Assembly (NCBI GenBank): GCA_963841995.1
Contig: CAWJEX010000001.1
Span: 1-64,000 of the forward strand
Direction: 5' to 3'
Origin: DATDPM01 sp963841995
GTDB taxonomy: Bacteria; Pseudomonadota; Alphaproteobacteria; DATDPM01
Length of the DNA: 64,000 nucleotides
Shown here: positions 8,865-16,468 of the stretch, piece after piece
Layout of the letters: each line of letters opens with the position of its first letter
Numbering within the stretch: the stretch's first letter is position 1
Notes under the pieces: generated by a model
Told to the model about the DNA's origin: nothing
Databases searched by the model: none
The model's input: only the letters and a program-made list of their open reading frames with translations
Made by a program: the position numbers and the translations under genes

Positions 8865-9832
8865 ACGCTGCCATCTCCCGAGAGGGGCGCGACTTTTCCG
8901 TTGAATGAATTGCCCGTTAGAACGGCTTTCGTTGCGGTCAGATTCTTCACGAAAAAGGTCTCGTGCGGATCGTCGTTCGTGAATTTATTTTCTTTGAATG
9001 TCAATTCATCGGTGTGCTGGGTGACGCCTTCGGCGCCGATCGAGACCGCGGCGGTGCGATTGCCGTTGTTCGGCCCTTTTTCGAGCGTGTTATTTTCCAT
9101 CATGAGCGAGCCGCCGTTGGGCAACTCCACTTCATAGCTCGCGGTTCCCTTTGGCCCGTCCATGATTTCATTGCCGATCAATTCGGTTCGGAGCGCGCGC
9201 GACTTTATGTGATGCCCGTCGCGGGTTTCCAGAAATTTGGAGTTCTCGATATGGAGAAGCGCGATGTGCCCGATATAAACGCCGTGCGCGCAGGCGCTTT
9301 CGCACTTCCCGTTGCGGATGAACTCGCTGTTCTTGATGACGATGCGGCTCTGCGGCGAGTCGCCGGTTAGAATGCCGTCTTCGTTGTCGATAAAGCGGCT
9401 GTGCTCGATCGTCAAATTCTTGCCTTCGACGCGAATACCGGCGCCGTTCTGGTCCGGCACCCGCGCCCGGGTAAAGGTGAGGTTTCGGATGGTGATGTCG
9501 TTGCCCTTGGTGATAAAGAGCGCCTTGCCTTGACAGGTCTTGTCGGTGATGACGGCGCCGTCGCCCTTGCCTTCGATCGTCAAATTATCTTCCGCCCACA
9601 CGGCGCAATCGAAATATTCTCCGGGGGCAATCTCGATGGTATCGCCGGGAGCGGCAATGGCCGCCGCTGCACTCGGGGTCTTGAAATTCTGATTCGGCCC
9701 TACTTCGAGCGTTCGAGCGCGGGCCGGTTGGCAAAGACAAAGAACGGCGGTCGCTGCGGCCATCGCCCATAACGGCTGCCTTAAATCCCACAAAGCAACC
9801 CTCCGCGGGTCATGACTGGTTATCATCGCCAC
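8858..9832 (-). CDS. Right-handed parallel beta-helix protein, exported
   Basis: A protein of 324 residues with a likely Sec signal (WAMAAATAVLCLCQPARA, cleaved near residue 40). Repeating beta-helix coils follow: ITIRNLTFTRARV, LTIEHSRFIDNEDGIL, IVIKNSEFIRNGKCESAC, LHIENSKFLETRDGHHIKS and LMMENNTLEKGPNN. This is the fold of pectate lyases, polysaccharide lyases and mannuronan epimerases. No catalytic set can be assigned with confidence. Two Cys in KCESAC may form a disulfide. Acting on the exported polysaccharide is a reasonable inference from the surroundings. Confidence 0.75.
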   Translation of the reverse strand: MAMITSHDPRRVALWDLRQPLWAMAAATAVLCLCQPARARTLEVGPNQNFKTPSAAAAIAAPGDTIEIAPGEYFDCAVWAEDNLTIEGKGDGAVITDKTCQGKALFITKGNDITIRNLTFTRARVPDQNGAGIRVEGKNLTIEHSRFIDNEDGILTGDSPQSRIVIKNSEFIRNGKCESACAHGVYIGHIALLHIENSKFLETRDGHHIKSRALRTELIGNEIMDGPKGTASYEVELPNGGSLMMENNTLEKGPNNGNRTAAVSIGAEGVTQHTDELTFKENKFTNDDPHETFFVKNLTATKAVLTGNSFNGKVAPLSGDGSVH

Positions 9833-9958
9833 TCCATGAATGACTGCGAGAGGACCAGAAACAAGTCTCCGGCCGCCGAATCTCCGGGGCGATTTCCAAG
9901 ACCCCGACCGTCTGAATGTTCCGCCCGCCTGCTTGGCAATTTCGACCGGCGGCGCCTT

Positions 9959-10183
9959 CTAGGAATCGTCCCGATAGCCGTCAAATACCCATTCCAGGGG
10001 CGCCACGAGGAGGCGCGGAACAACAAATGCGGCAATGAGGATGGCCAGCATCACCCACCACCACAAGTCGTTATAGGGCGTACCATAGACAAGCAACAGC
10101 AAAGCCATGAGAAGGGCGCAGAGCAAACCGCCGGTCGCACCGAGGACCAACCCCAGCCGCCGCCCGCCTTCGCTTTTGGACAT
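9959..10183 (-). CDS. Small two-helix membrane protein
   Basis: A protein of 74 residues from the ATG at 10183 (MSKSEGGRRLG), which has a strong ribosome site AGGGAGGGAAC directly ahead. An ATG six codons upstream lacks one. Two membrane helices are clear: LVLGATGGLLCALLMALLLLV, and a tryptophan-rich WWWVMLAILIAAFVVP. A short acidic tail ends in DGYRDDS. No family is recognised. It sits between the beta-helix gene and the protease gene, and is transcribed away from the latter. Confidence 0.65.
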   Translation of the reverse strand: MSKSEGGRRLGLVLGATGGLLCALLMALLLLVYGTPYNDLWWWVMLAILIAAFVVPRLLVAPLEWVFDGYRDDS

Positions 10184-10392
10184 GTTCCCTCCCTGTGCCA
10201 TCGTGCCAATGGTGGTAAGATTTTTAAGTAACTAGGTCCTAATATGCCGCCAAATCGGATCATAAACGTGGAGAACCCGGCTTGCAGCAGGATTTTGCCG
10301 AGAGACGCGAAAGGAGCGTGCCGGGCGTTCAAATTGCCCCGATGCGGGCTGGCACGATCGGTCCTTATCGTGGGCCGACCGGATGGGTACGA

Positions 10393-11313
10393 ATGATCTT
10401 ACGCCGGCGTTTGATGGTCCTGACGGCGCTAACGGCGATTGCTGCGATTGCGCTGCCTTACCGGGCATCGGCCGATGGACCGGCACCGAATGCCGCCCCC
10501 TCATCGCCCTTTGTCGTCTACTGCTTTGACCGTGACCGGGACATTGTCAATCGCATGCTGGCTTCCCAATGCAAAGGCAAGGTGGTCAGCGAAGAAGAAG
10601 CAAAGGCCATTCAAGAGCGGCGCAATCAGCGCATCGCCCATATCCTGAATGCGGCTCCGCCAACCGAGCCGGAAGGGCTCCGGCTTTCGACCATTGGGAC
10701 GGCGTTCTTCGTGGATGAAACGGCGAGGCTGCTCACCAACAATCACATCGTCGAGGATTGCAAGGCGGTGACTGTCGCATCGGACGATCAGAAGGATCTT
10801 CCGGCGACCGTTTTGGCAACCGACCCGAAGAATGACTTGGCCTTGCTGCAAGTCGCCGCCGACAATCATCCGGTGGCGACCTTTCATAACGCCGACACGG
10901 CGCGCGCCAACTCATTCGTGGCGATCGTCGGCTACCCGGATCAAGGCTTGGCGCCGCTGGAGCCGATCATCAGCGCCGGGACGCTGATTCGGGCGATCGA
11001 CGATACCACGATGGACGGAAACATCTTTTTCAAAGCGGACGTGCGCCACGGCAATAGTGGCGGACCGATCTTCGATTCGCGGGGGTCGGTGATTGAAATC
11101 GTCAAAGCGAAGGTCGATACGGTCCGCACCTATAGCGCGACCAACCGGGAAATCGATGACACGGGGGTCGGGGTCGGCTTGCCGATCGTACTGGAATTCT
11201 TGCGGCGCAACGACGCGCGCTATCGCGTCGAAAAACGCGACAACGTCCTCAATGCCGATCAGATCATGACCCAGGCGCGTTTTTTTGTCGTGCGGGCGGA
11301 ATGCTGGAAATAG
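10393..11313 (+). CDS. Trypsin-like serine protease (S1C/DegP type), periplasmic
   Basis: A protein of 306 residues from the ATG at 10393, which gives a clean signal peptide (RRRLMVLTALTAIAAIALPYRASA). The catalytic triad is readable: His in LLTNNHIVEDC, Asp in DPKNDLALLQV and Ser in RHGNSGGPIF. No PDZ domain follows, so it is a protease domain only, unlike DegP. Cys residues in YCFD, SQCKGK and EDCK may form disulfides. The N-terminal 60 residues before the protease fold are unusual. An exported housekeeping or processing protease is likely; a link to exosortase substrates is speculative. Confidence 0.85.
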   Translation: MILRRRLMVLTALTAIAAIALPYRASADGPAPNAAPSSPFVVYCFDRDRDIVNRMLASQCKGKVVSEEEAKAIQERRNQRIAHILNAAPPTEPEGLRLSTIGTAFFVDETARLLTNNHIVEDCKAVTVASDDQKDLPATVLATDPKNDLALLQVAADNHPVATFHNADTARANSFVAIVGYPDQGLAPLEPIISAGTLIRAIDDTTMDGNIFFKADVRHGNSGGPIFDSRGSVIEIVKAKVDTVRTYSATNREIDDTGVGVGLPIVLEFLRRNDARYRVEKRDNVLNADQIMTQARFFVVRAECWK

Positions 11314-11388
11314 ATCCGGACCGCTCGTGGCTCAAGGAAATCGTCGCGCCGGAGCGATGCAGGGTCGCCGAATTCCGGCGACCGAGGT

Positions 11389-11757
11389 CTAAGCGATCGA
11401 ATCACGGCCCCGATGCTGAGCAAGCCACTCGCCGGCGGCGCGGCGATGTTCCTCCGCAGCCGAATTGGCGTAGATGTGAACCTGTTCGATCGAGGTCACC
11501 GGTCCGTTGGACAGTTTTTCGATCAATTTGCGAATAAGAATTGGAGAGATGGCGCAGTAGACGTCCATGTTGCCGATGTCTTCTTGCAGCTGCTCATGCA
11601 ACTCTTTCAGGAGGTCCAGACGTTCGCGCCAATCCTTCGGTATGAAGAACGGTGCCCAGCGTGAGGCAAGTTCCTCGGCCAATTCGTCGATATCTCGGTT
11701 GACTCTGATCGATCCAGGCAGTCGCATCGTTTGTTTCCACGTCGCTAAAATTTCCAT
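11389..11757 (-). CDS. Hypothetical protein, helical, 122 residues
   Basis: Not recognised. The ATG at 11757 has AGGA at a good distance upstream; a GTG two codons earlier is also open. The text is mostly helical and charged: IDELAEELASRW, DWRERLDLLKELHEQLQEDI and SPILIRKLIEKLSNGP. It ends in AAEEHRRAAGEWLAQHRG. No signal peptide or membrane segment, so probably cytoplasmic. Composition and a sensible ribosome site favour a real gene over the shadow frames on the other strand. Confidence 0.5.
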   Translation of the reverse strand: MEILATWKQTMRLPGSIRVNRDIDELAEELASRWAPFFIPKDWRERLDLLKELHEQLQEDIGNMDVYCAISPILIRKLIEKLSNGPVTSIEQVHIYANSAAEEHRRAAGEWLAQHRGRDSIA

Positions 11758-11763
11758 CGCCAC

Positions 11764-12249
11764 GGTTCCTGGCTATTTGTCTTTGGATGGTAAGGGCGGC
11801 CCGCTACCGCGGGCGGATCGGCCGTGACAAAAATGCCTCGAGTGGAAAGCGCTCTGCGCACAACGCGTCTCACGGCGACGCGCGAAACGAACGAACGGCC
11901 TATGTGATACCGGTAACCGGTGATCCGGCCGTTCTCCGCTACCGATATGTTTCGGTCGTTCATGGCCTCCCTCTGCTGCTAACCCCAAGCCGCTGAGAAT
12001 GGCGTTCGTCCTGCAAGTATCGTGCCGCCCATCCTTTGTGCACTGCACAAGGGAAAAGCCGTTGCTGGTTATCGATTCGAATAATGCCGTAGAGCGTTTT
12101 TCTCCGATGAAAAAGGCGGGAAGGGCTTTTTAAATCTTCGGGTTGGACTCCGAATTGGACCCCACGGTTGCTGTTGCCCCCACGACGAAAGTGTAAATTA
12201 TGGTTAACGCACCGTAAATATTCCTGTCACATCTCTGATGGCCCAGGAT
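11764..12249. other. Intergenic, 486 bp, no gene seen
   Basis: No convincing coding frame. It holds the palindromic core ACCGGTAACCGGT at 11908-11920, which resembles sites upstream of the second acyltransferase gene and prsT. An AT-rich stretch with GTTAACGCACCGTAAAT lies near 12202-12220, just beyond the end of the first acyltransferase gene. Confidence 0.4.
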
Positions 12250-13089
12250 TTAAAGGGCCGGGCAAATTTCCGGACGAATCGTTGCGGCCGGCCGATAATT
12301 CCTGGCGCCGGCAATAAGCGCCCACACTTCCGGCTGCTTCATTTGCGCCCCGTCGAGAATATTGTCGAGTGAGGCATGACAGGGTTGTCGAGTGCCGTGG
12401 TAACTCACCAGGGGACCGATCGGGTCGAGGTGGATGCCGACACGATTGAGGAGGCGAAGCAAGGCCGGCTCCATGACCGCACAAAGATGGGTGATGCCGT
12501 GGGCGACGCTCATGTCGATGCACGCCTTCGCCAAACCCAGCGTAATGTGCGGCGCAACCCGCCGGTCCATCGAATTCGGCTCGGCGGTCCCATCGATAAG
12601 CGGATAGCCGGCGCCATTTTCGTCGGCAGCGCGGCGGTGGAATTGGCCGGCATTCGCCAATCGGGAAATCTCCCCCGTAAATCGGGAAACCTCCGCGGTG
12701 GTCTCGGGCGCGATGTCGAGACGGTCGCGAAGCGACGGATGATGACAGATCTTGGTGATTGGCAGCGGACAGTCGCTGGTGGGCAGAACGAGTCTGACCG
12801 TTCCGGTGACAGAGCGACTCGCCCGATGGATCAGCAGACTGTGAACCGAATGCGAATCATAGCTGTCGATTTCGCGTTCATCCGGATGTTCCGAAGGATC
12901 CTCGAAGGCGTGTTCGACACAGTACACGTGGTATCGAAGGCGATAGCTTTCATCGAGGCGTTCCGGTGTATCCGCGGGAACTACTTCAAAATGCCGGTTA
13001 TACGACTCGACGAGTGATCCGCCTTCGACAAATCCGAATTTCGAAGGCGGGCGCGCCTCTGTCTTGAGGGCTAAATTTCCACTATGCAT
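12250..13089 (-). CDS. Exosortase-associated acyltransferase, likely long-chain N-acyl amino acid synthase (copy 1)
   Basis: A protein of 279 residues of the PEP-CTERM/exosortase system-associated acyltransferase family, a GNAT/autoinducer-synthase-like fold. Family members were reported to make long-chain N-acyl amino acids and to be linked to exosortase loci. Readable family motifs: VPADTPERLDESYRLRYHVY, EHPDEREIDSYDSHSVHSLL, TGTVRLVLP, AEVSRF, MDRRVAPHITLGLAKA, THLCAVMEPALLRLLNRVGI and a C-terminal GPLVSYHGTRQPC. It is a close paralog of the gene upstream at 13529-14305. Compared with that copy it has a 7-residue in-frame duplication (EVSRFTG then EISRLAN). Cytoplasmic, likely using acyl-ACP; an acyl carrier protein gene lies at 38060. 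Confidence 0.85.
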   Translation of the reverse strand: MHSGNLALKTEARPPSKFGFVEGGSLVESYNRHFEVVPADTPERLDESYRLRYHVYCVEHAFEDPSEHPDEREIDSYDSHSVHSLLIHRASRSVTGTVRLVLPTSDCPLPITKICHHPSLRDRLDIAPETTAEVSRFTGEISRLANAGQFHRRAADENGAGYPLIDGTAEPNSMDRRVAPHITLGLAKACIDMSVAHGITHLCAVMEPALLRLLNRVGIHLDPIGPLVSYHGTRQPCHASLDNILDGAQMKQPEVWALIAGARNYRPAATIRPEICPAL

Positions 13090-13528
13090 CGCATCTTGTC
13101 CTCACCATCCGTCGGGTTCCGGGTGGAGGTACTGATGCTCCGGCGCGATTCGCGCTCTTCCACGGCAGGCATTCTAGGCGGTTCACGCTTCCCCTTAGGT
13201 AAAGCGAATTACCCTTTAAGAACCGTAAATTATACGCCTTCGTCGTGTGTCAAAAATCGGACCATCCTGTTTCGAATCGAATTTGATTTTTCTATCCGTT
13301 CGTAGCGGCAGCGGCCCATAAAATTCCGTCCGCCCGTATTTTCGACGGAGATTTTAGTGCGGTTCGGCAACGGAATTTTGACAGGCTCACAGGATGGACG
13401 GCGTTTTCGAATTATCGAGACAGGACCGCGTCGATGACTCACGAGCATCATCGCTTACACCGTCCCTGTTCGCTTTTTTCGAGAGCTTAATAAGAGGGAT
13501 CGCTGTCCGGACGACCGCCTGTGAATAA
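13090..13528. promoter_or_regulatory. Leader region of acyltransferase copy 1, with shared motif
   Basis: A 439 bp gap without genes. On the minus strand the segment at 13215-13234 reads TATAATTTACGGTTCTTAA. It lies about 127 bp before the start codon. The same ACGGTTC(C)TTAA core occurs about 121 bp before the start of copy 2. The shared position and sequence suggest a common promoter element or operator. Confidence 0.4.
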
Positions 13529-14305
13529 TTAAAAATCTCTTGCGCCGGTGATCAACGTCCAGATCTCGGGTTGAATCGGACGCAGGCGGCCGAGGAGTTC
13601 GCTGAGCCCAGAATGACAGGGCTGCCGGCCGCCGTGATAGTCGACCAGCGGGCCGATGGGATCAAAGACAATCCCGATACGATTGATCAAGCGCAGCAGT
13701 GCGGGTTCCATGACGGCAAAAAGATGGGTAATGCCGCGTTCAAGACTCATATCGAAAACCGCCTTCATCAGGCCGAGCGTAATATGGGGCATGACCCGCC
13801 GATCCATGGGATCCGGGTTGGCCGCGCGCTCGACAATGCCGTAATCGACAATCGGCGTATCGGTCGCGCGTCGGCGGAATTGCTTGGACACCGCAAATCG
13901 CGAGAGCTCCGCCGTATTTCGGGGAGCCAGTGCCAAGCGTTCTTTCAGCAACGCATGATGACAAATGCTGGCTATTGGCAGAGGAATATCGTCGTTTGGC
14001 AGAATGAGCCGCACTGTCCCCGCAACAGAACCGGTGGGACGGTGGATCAACAGGCTGTGGACGGAATGGGCGTCGTAAATGTCCCTCTCCCGTTCGTCCG
14101 GGTGCTCCAATGGATTTTCGAACGGGTGCTCGACGCAATAGACCTGATAGCGGAGCCGATAGGCTTCATCGAGGCGCTCCGGCGTATCGGCCGGAACCGT
14201 TTCGAAATAGCGGTGGTAGATTTCCACCAGCAATTCCCGCCCTGAGGGTAGGGACCGCGAGTCTGGGGGCGTATCGGCCGCGATGGGCAAGCTTCCACTG
14301 TGCAT
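13529..14305 (-). CDS. Exosortase-associated acyltransferase, likely long-chain N-acyl amino acid synthase (copy 2)
   Basis: A protein of 258 residues. The start at 14305 (MHSGSLP) is chosen because it aligns with MHSGNLA of copy 1; an ATG at 14365 adds an unrelated leader. The same motifs are present: VPADTPERLDEAYRLRYQVY, EHPDERERDIYDAHSVHSLL, AGTVRLILP, AELSRFAVSKQF, MDRRVMPHITLGLMKA and THLFAVMEPALLRLINRIGI. It lies 440 bp from copy 1 with both on the minus strand and their own leaders, so they are tandem paralogs rather than an operon with tight spacing. They may differ in acyl chain or amino acid. The gene is divergent from the PEP-CTERM protein gene. Confidence 0.85.
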   Translation of the reverse strand: MHSGSLPIAADTPPDSRSLPSGRELLVEIYHRYFETVPADTPERLDEAYRLRYQVYCVEHPFENPLEHPDERERDIYDAHSVHSLLIHRPTGSVAGTVRLILPNDDIPLPIASICHHALLKERLALAPRNTAELSRFAVSKQFRRRATDTPIVDYGIVERAANPDPMDRRVMPHITLGLMKAVFDMSLERGITHLFAVMEPALLRLINRIGIVFDPIGPLVDYHGGRQPCHSGLSELLGRLRPIQPEIWTLITGARDF

Positions 14306-14378
14306 GGACTGTATCCCTAAGCGCCGATCCCGCCACGCGGGGGAAATCCTTCGGCCCGGGTTCAATTTTCCAGGGCCC

Positions 14379-14410
14379 GGTAACCGGGCCGGCTCCGTGG
14401 CCCGGTTACC
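14379..14410 (-). promoter_or_regulatory. Perfect 12-bp stem hairpin in leader of acyltransferase copy 2
   Basis: GGTAACCGGGCC, an 8-base loop, then GGCCCGGTTACC: a perfect 12-bp inverted repeat. It overlaps a second palindrome, GGCCCGGT-A-ACCGGGCC, at 14374-14390, so alternative pairings exist. It lies 74 bp before the start codon, between the gene and the shared motif at about 14423-14441. It could be an RNA hairpin in the leader or an operator. A related sequence lies upstream of prsT near 21563. Confidence 0.5.
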
Positions 14411-14422
14411 CTAGCCGATGTC

Positions 14423-14441
14423 GGCTTAAGGAACCGTATAG
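14423..14441 (-). promoter_or_regulatory. Shared ACGGTTCCTTAA motif upstream of acyltransferase copy 2
   Basis: On the minus strand the segment reads CTATACGGTTCCTTAAGCC. It matches the leader of copy 1 at ACGGTTC(C)TTAA, at nearly the same distance from the start codon. Its identity as a promoter or operator is inferred from this repetition alone. Confidence 0.4.
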
Positions 14442-14881
14442 GTTATTTTTGCCGACATTTAGCTGTAGTCAGCGGTGCCAGGATTCTCTTACAAATCAAC
14501 ATAGTACAGCGATGTGAACGATGCTCGGTGGCCACCATGCCGTCGGCAATTTGGGCTGGGATTCCGGCCCGTCCGCTAAAGCCAACTCGCTGCTGGAGTA
14601 TCGTTGGCCGGCCTCAGGCGACCCAACTCAAGATCGGTGGCGCTGACGCCTAGTATGAGAAGCGCTGCTTGTGGCCTCCTTAAGGGATTAACGCCCACGA
14701 CGACGCAATGTCAAAAATAACATCACCCGGCGCCAAGCCGAATGATCTCCTATAAATCAATAAGATAGTGGAATATTGGCCGAGAAATGCGCCTCCACCC
14801 CGTCGAATTTTCTTACATCTGCTTAGTGCACGAAATCTCAATTATTGTCTAAGTAGCTGTAATCAATGGACTTCATCCTCT

Positions 14882-14897
14882 TGGCATGTGTCTTGCT
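14882..14897 (+). promoter_or_regulatory. Sigma-54 (-24/-12) promoter of the PEP-CTERM protein gene
   Basis: TGGCATGTGTCTTGCT. The -24 GG (14883-14884) and -12 GC (14895-14896) are separated by exactly ten bases, and the flanks match TGGCAcG-N4-TTGCW with one mismatch. Transcription would start near 14908, leaving a leader of about 49 bases before the ATG at 14957. The window also encodes PrsR, a sigma-54 activator, and its kinase PrsK, the expected partners. This is the best-supported regulatory site in the window. Confidence 0.8.
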
Positions 14898-14956
14898 TTT
14901 AGGTTGGGCAGTAGCGGGGGCTTAGGGCGGCTCCTCAATTTTTAAGGAGAGGGTTC

Positions 14957-15877
14957 ATGTTGAAAAGGTCGGGATTAACCGGGCTCAAATTGATCGCAGC
15001 GAGCGGTCTGATGGCCATAACCGCAATGGCGGCGTCCGACGCGCATGCCGCTGTCATTATTAACGGGTGGGATTTCAATTTGGGCCAAGCGGGAACGGGC
15101 ACCTTTTCGAGCCCCCCCAGCGATGCAACGAATGTTTCGCAGCTTGTTCTCGGTCCCGGCACCGCGCTTATCGATCAGACTTTGAGCGGCGGCTCGGCGC
15201 TTGGCCAAGCCTTCACCGAAACCGGTCAGGTCAAAATAAATCAATATGACACATTGAGCGGGCTGTGCGCCGGTGGCTGCGCTTTGCCAGGCTTGGGCAG
15301 CGGCACAGGGCAAGCCTTCGATGCGTTCTTCACCTTCAATTTAAGCGGAACGGTGACGGGGACCGGCGGTTTGGTCTTTAGCACCGGTACGGCAACTCTG
15401 TATCTCGAAAACGACAACGATCTGAACCCGGGAACGGGTACCGTGCAGCAGGTCGCCACTTTCGATATCATTCCGGGGACAGGTGGCACCGCTTTGATCA
15501 GCGCGGGCGGAATTCCGTCCGGCACCATTCAAGTGCTGTTTCAAGAGGCGAGCCTGTCTGCGCCCTTCACCGACCTCTTCAGCCTTTCAGGAAATCCGCT
15601 GGACACAATCGCGATGGAATTCACCAATATCCAGCCCGTGTTTAGCAGTGTCACGACCCCTCCGGGCACGGATGCATGCGGCCAGACTTCGAATCCCGAT
15701 ACCTCGGGCGTCGTTGGTGGCAACGGCGTGGAGGTCGTGTGCGTGACTCAGACGGGTTCGATCCAGCTTTCCAAAGTGCCGGAGCCGGCTTCCCTTGCGG
15801 TCTTTGGCGTCGGGTTGGTGGGGATCGGAATGGCGGCGATGCGTCGAACCAAGAAGCGCGCGAGTTCAGTCGCCTAG
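14957..15877 (+). CDS. PEP-CTERM sorting-domain protein (exosortase substrate)
   Basis: A protein of 306 residues that is exported and then processed by exosortase. A strong ribosome site (AAGGAG at 14944) precedes the ATG. The N-terminal signal (LKLIAASGLMAITAMAASDAHA) is followed by a Gly/Thr/Ser-rich beta-type ectodomain with few charges and Cys pairs (LCAGGCALP, DACGQ, VVCVTQ). The C-terminus is a textbook PEP-CTERM: VPEPASL (Pro-Glu-Pro at 275-277), a helix AVFGVGLVGIGMAAM, and a basic tail RRTKKR. Such proteins are thought to be surface or matrix proteins associated with the exopolysaccharide. It is the only PEP-CTERM gene seen here, monocistronic, between a sigma-54 promoter and a terminator-like hairpin. 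Confidence 0.95.
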   Translation: MLKRSGLTGLKLIAASGLMAITAMAASDAHAAVIINGWDFNLGQAGTGTFSSPPSDATNVSQLVLGPGTALIDQTLSGGSALGQAFTETGQVKINQYDTLSGLCAGGCALPGLGSGTGQAFDAFFTFNLSGTVTGTGGLVFSTGTATLYLENDNDLNPGTGTVQQVATFDIIPGTGGTALISAGGIPSGTIQVLFQEASLSAPFTDLFSLSGNPLDTIAMEFTNIQPVFSSVTTPPGTDACGQTSNPDTSGVVGGNGVEVVCVTQTGSIQLSKVPEPASLAVFGVGLVGIGMAAMRRTKKRASSVA

Positions 15878-15903
15878 TAGAACGGTACTCCACATAGAAT
15901 GCG

Positions 15904-15929
15904 CGAGGGCGGCCATCTGGCCGCCCTCG
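15904..15929 (+). terminator. Strong hairpin after the PEP-CTERM gene
   Basis: CGAGGGCGGCCA, a two-base loop, then TGGCCGCCCTCG: a perfect 12-bp GC-rich stem 26 bases after the stop codon. No T-run follows, so it may act as a terminator together with other factors or as a 3' stabiliser of the mRNA. Confidence 0.6.
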
Positions 15930-16468
15930 TCGTATCAGCGATATCCAGCCATCATTTGGCCACCCACGATATTGCGGCTCGACGCCGCGGATTGGGTGGG
16001 ATGCCCGTAAGGGCCAGCCTGCCTAGGGATGTGAGGCCGACGGCCCGCTCCGCAACCGGACGGCGCCGGTCCTTCCCCCAGTGGACAGCAATTAATCGTC
16101 GCCGCCGTGGCCAAAATACCGGGACGGTTGTTGATTTATTAATCAAGAATCGCGCAAATGGACGGTGCCGTTGCGGCCGCGGGCCCGGCGAGCGGTCGGC
16201 TAGTCGCATCCAAGCCGGATTATGGAATCGACGCTTCTCGGATTTGTCGCTCCAGAGCTCTGTATCGACAGTCAGTCGGCCCCCAACGCCTGCCGCAGCC
16301 GGCCTCGACTTCAGTTTGAGTTTGGGCTCTGCGGAATTGTCGCGATCCGGCTTGACGGGCAGCAGTCCGAGATGCGCGATATCGTGAAAGCGGACAGGCC
16401 CGAAGTCGCACCGCTACGGTCCTTATGGCGGCCGTCTGAATTATCGAGGCCATTTGCGGTAACCTGTC
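15930..16468. other. Intergenic, 539 bp
   Basis: No convincing gene; open frames here have poor composition. A small AT-rich inverted repeat TTGATT-TATT-AATCAA lies at 16131-16146. The promoter of the downstream fusion gene should be in this stretch, but no clear -35/-10 or -24/-12 pair was found. Confidence 0.35.

Noticed and set aside
13229..13253. TTGACA and TATAAT on the minus strand before acyltransferase copy 1
   Set aside because: The spacer is only 13 bases, too short for a sigma-70 promoter; the TATAAT alone overlaps the shared motif.
15899..16387. 162-codon frame after the PEP-CTERM gene
   Set aside because: It starts inside the terminator-like hairpin, has no ribosome site and is Arg/Ser/Pro-rich without any motif.
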